The notes beneath the pieces are model-generated. The model was not told the DNA's origin, did no database searches, and saw nothing but the letters and a program-made list of their open reading frames with translations. Both the position numbers and the translations under genes were made by a program. Positions 4,835-5,835 of a stretch of DNA of 5,835 nucleotides are shown here, in pieces (position 1 is the stretch's first letter; each line of letters starts with the position of its first letter). Source of the stretch: an uncultured Trueperaceae bacterium (GTDB lineage Bacteria; Deinococcota; Deinococci; Deinococcales; Trueperaceae); assembly GCA_937907415.1 (NCBI GenBank), contig CALCHY010000085.1:1-5835 (forward strand), written 5' to 3'.

Positions 4835-5795
4835 GGCCGGCGCGCCGCGGCTGGTCGTCGTTGGCGACTACGCCTGGGACGTCCTCATCCGCACGAACTC
4901 GCCGCTGCAGAGCGGCGGGGACGTGTTCGGCGAGGTGCAACTAGCCGCTGGAGGCAGCGCCGCCAACACGGCGGTGTGGGCGCAGCGCTGTGGGCTGCAG
5001 ACGCACTTCATCGGCAAGATCGGGCACGACTCCTTCGGGCAACTCGCCGTCGAGGAGTTGCGCGCCGAGGGGTTGAGCGCCGATTGGGTGAGGAGCGACG
5101 CGCACCTGACTGGCGCGGTTGCCGTGTGGATCGACCAGGTTGGTGAGCGCTCCATGGTGTCTGGCAAAGGCGCGGATCACTACCTGTTGCCTTCCGAGTT
5201 GCCAGTAGAAACCCTAGGCGGGGCGCAGCACCTCCACCTGCACGGTTGGTCGTTCTTCGGCGACCCACCACGCGCGGCGGCGCGGCGCGCGGCCAAGCTC
5301 GTCACGCAAGGTGGCGGGCGGGTGTCGTTCGACCCAGGTTCGTTCCAGATGATCAGCCAGATGGGCGTCGAGCGCTTCCTGTCCGTCACCACCGACTTGG
5401 GCGCCGACCTGATCTTCCCTAACTTCGAGGAGGGCAAGGTGTTGTCTGGAGAGGACGAACCAGAGAAGATCTGCGCCCGCCTGCACGAGCTTTACCCTGG
5501 CGCGCTAGTGGTGCTGAAGCTCGACGCGTCCGGTTGCTACGTGTACGAGCGCGGCAGGGGCGAGTACCTTGGCGCCGTGAGCACGCGCCTCGTCGACTCG
5601 ACTGGCGCAGGTGACTCGTTCGCTGGCGCGTTCATCGCTCACTGGCTGACCGGCGCCGCCCCGGTGGAGGCGGCGCGGCGCGCGAACCGCGTGTCCGCCT
5701 GGGTCGTCGAGCGGGTGGGGGCAAGGCCGCTGCCGGACGAGGCGTTGGCCCAGGTGCTGCCGCCCGCAGCGAGATCGGTCGCCAACCGGCGGTAG
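4821..5795 (+). CDS. PfkB family carbohydrate/nucleoside kinase
   Basis: A 324-residue ribokinase-fold kinase, typical family length, expected to phosphorylate a sugar, sugar acid or nucleoside with ATP in the cytoplasm. Seen: substrate-binding start VVVGDYAWDVL (D16, D20), the GGSAANTA motif (44-51) near the substrate, GKIGHDSFG (65-73), NxxE motif as N201-F-E-E204, and the C-terminal signature DSTGAGDSFAGAF with anion hole G262-A-G and catalytic base D265. The ATP-site segment VVLKLDASGCYVY (230-242) is also typical. Substrate cannot be told from motifs alone. Start is TTG at 4821 with a modest AGGA (4812-4815) 5 nt upstream; it lies inside the end of the peptidase gene (14-nt overlap), so translation is probably coupled. 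No alternative start lies just upstream in frame. The stop TAG (5793-5795) overlaps a possible -10 box for the next gene. Confidence 0.92.
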   Translation: MSSSEAGAPRLVVVGDYAWDVLIRTNSPLQSGGDVFGEVQLAAGGSAANTAVWAQRCGLQTHFIGKIGHDSFGQLAVEELRAEGLSADWVRSDAHLTGAVAVWIDQVGERSMVSGKGADHYLLPSELPVETLGGAQHLHLHGWSFFGDPPRAAARRAAKLVTQGGGRVSFDPGSFQMISQMGVERFLSVTTDLGADLIFPNFEEGKVLSGEDEPEKICARLHELYPGALVVLKLDASGCYVYERGRGEYLGAVSTRLVDSTGAGDSFAGAFIAHWLTGAAPVEAARRANRVSAWVVERVGARPLPDEALAQVLPPAARSVANRR

Positions 5796-5798
5796 ACT
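5793..5798 (+). promoter_or_regulatory. Candidate -10 box for the gene starting at 5808
   Basis: TAGACT (TANNNT) begins at the stop codon of the kinase gene and ends 9 nt before the ATG at 5808. A start of transcription near 5805 would make a leaderless or nearly leaderless mRNA. There is only a weak GGGG 4 nt before the ATG, too close for a good ribosome binding site. Read-through from the kinase is equally possible. Confidence 0.35.
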
Positions 5799-5807
5799 CG
5801 GGGCAAC

Positions 5808-5835
5808 ATGCTTAGACCGAGTACAACTTTCTCGG
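5808..5835 (+). CDS. Start of a downstream gene (cut by right window edge)
   Basis: Nine open codons (MLRPSTTFS) follow an ATG 12 nt after the kinase stop codon and continue past the window. The same-strand position and short spacing suggest a third gene in the unit. Too little is visible to name a family, and a different start in the following sequence is possible. Confidence 0.4.

Overview
This is a 5.8 kb piece of a GC-rich bacterial chromosome (about two thirds G+C by eye), densely packed with ordinary-looking genes. I found no rRNA, tRNA, CRISPR array, insertion sequence or phage gene. The best guess for the host is a high-GC member of Deinococcota (Deinococcus/Truepera-like). Three things point there: a bacillithiol deacetylase paired with a YojF-type gene (a pairing known from Bacillota, with bacillithiol also made by Deinococcota), TANNNT -10 boxes placed directly in front of start codons (leaderless transcripts are common in Deinococcus), and the base composition. 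This is inference. A GC-rich bacillithiol producer of another phylum cannot be excluded.

Layout. (1) Positions 1-1349, minus strand: a two-component system. A NarL/LuxR-type response regulator is followed, with an 11-nt overlap, by a sensor histidine kinase that runs off the left edge, so only its membrane, HAMP and coiled-coil part is visible. (2) Positions 1350-1515: a divergent promoter region. (3) Positions 1516-2328, plus strand: a polytopic membrane protein built from four similar two-helix units with a Pro/Ala-rich tail. Its position beside a NarL-type kinase/regulator pair recalls the LiaFSR arrangement, but that is a hypothesis. (4) Positions 2331-3447, minus strand: yojF then bshB2, overlapping by 11 nt and converging on the membrane-protein gene with a 2-nt gap. 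(5) Positions 3448-3655: a 208-bp divergent promoter region. (6) Positions 3656-5795, plus strand: an M24 (Xaa-Pro peptidase-like) metallopeptidase overlapping by 14 nt a PfkB-family sugar/nucleoside kinase. (7) From 5808: the first codons of another plus-strand gene.

How they fit together. The yojF-bshB2 unit supplies the GlcNAc-malate deacetylase step of bacillithiol synthesis. The two-component system probably senses a membrane or cytoplasmic signal. The peptidase-kinase pair looks translationally coupled, but no shared pathway is evident. I saw no clearly new multi-gene system. The most interesting items are regulatory: a hairpin burying the bshB2 ribosome binding site inside the end of yojF, a probable leaderless start for the peptidase, a mini-ORF ahead of the membrane protein, and recurring TGAGCC words in the 208-bp divergent region. 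The peptidase also has an unusual spacing between its first two metal ligands.
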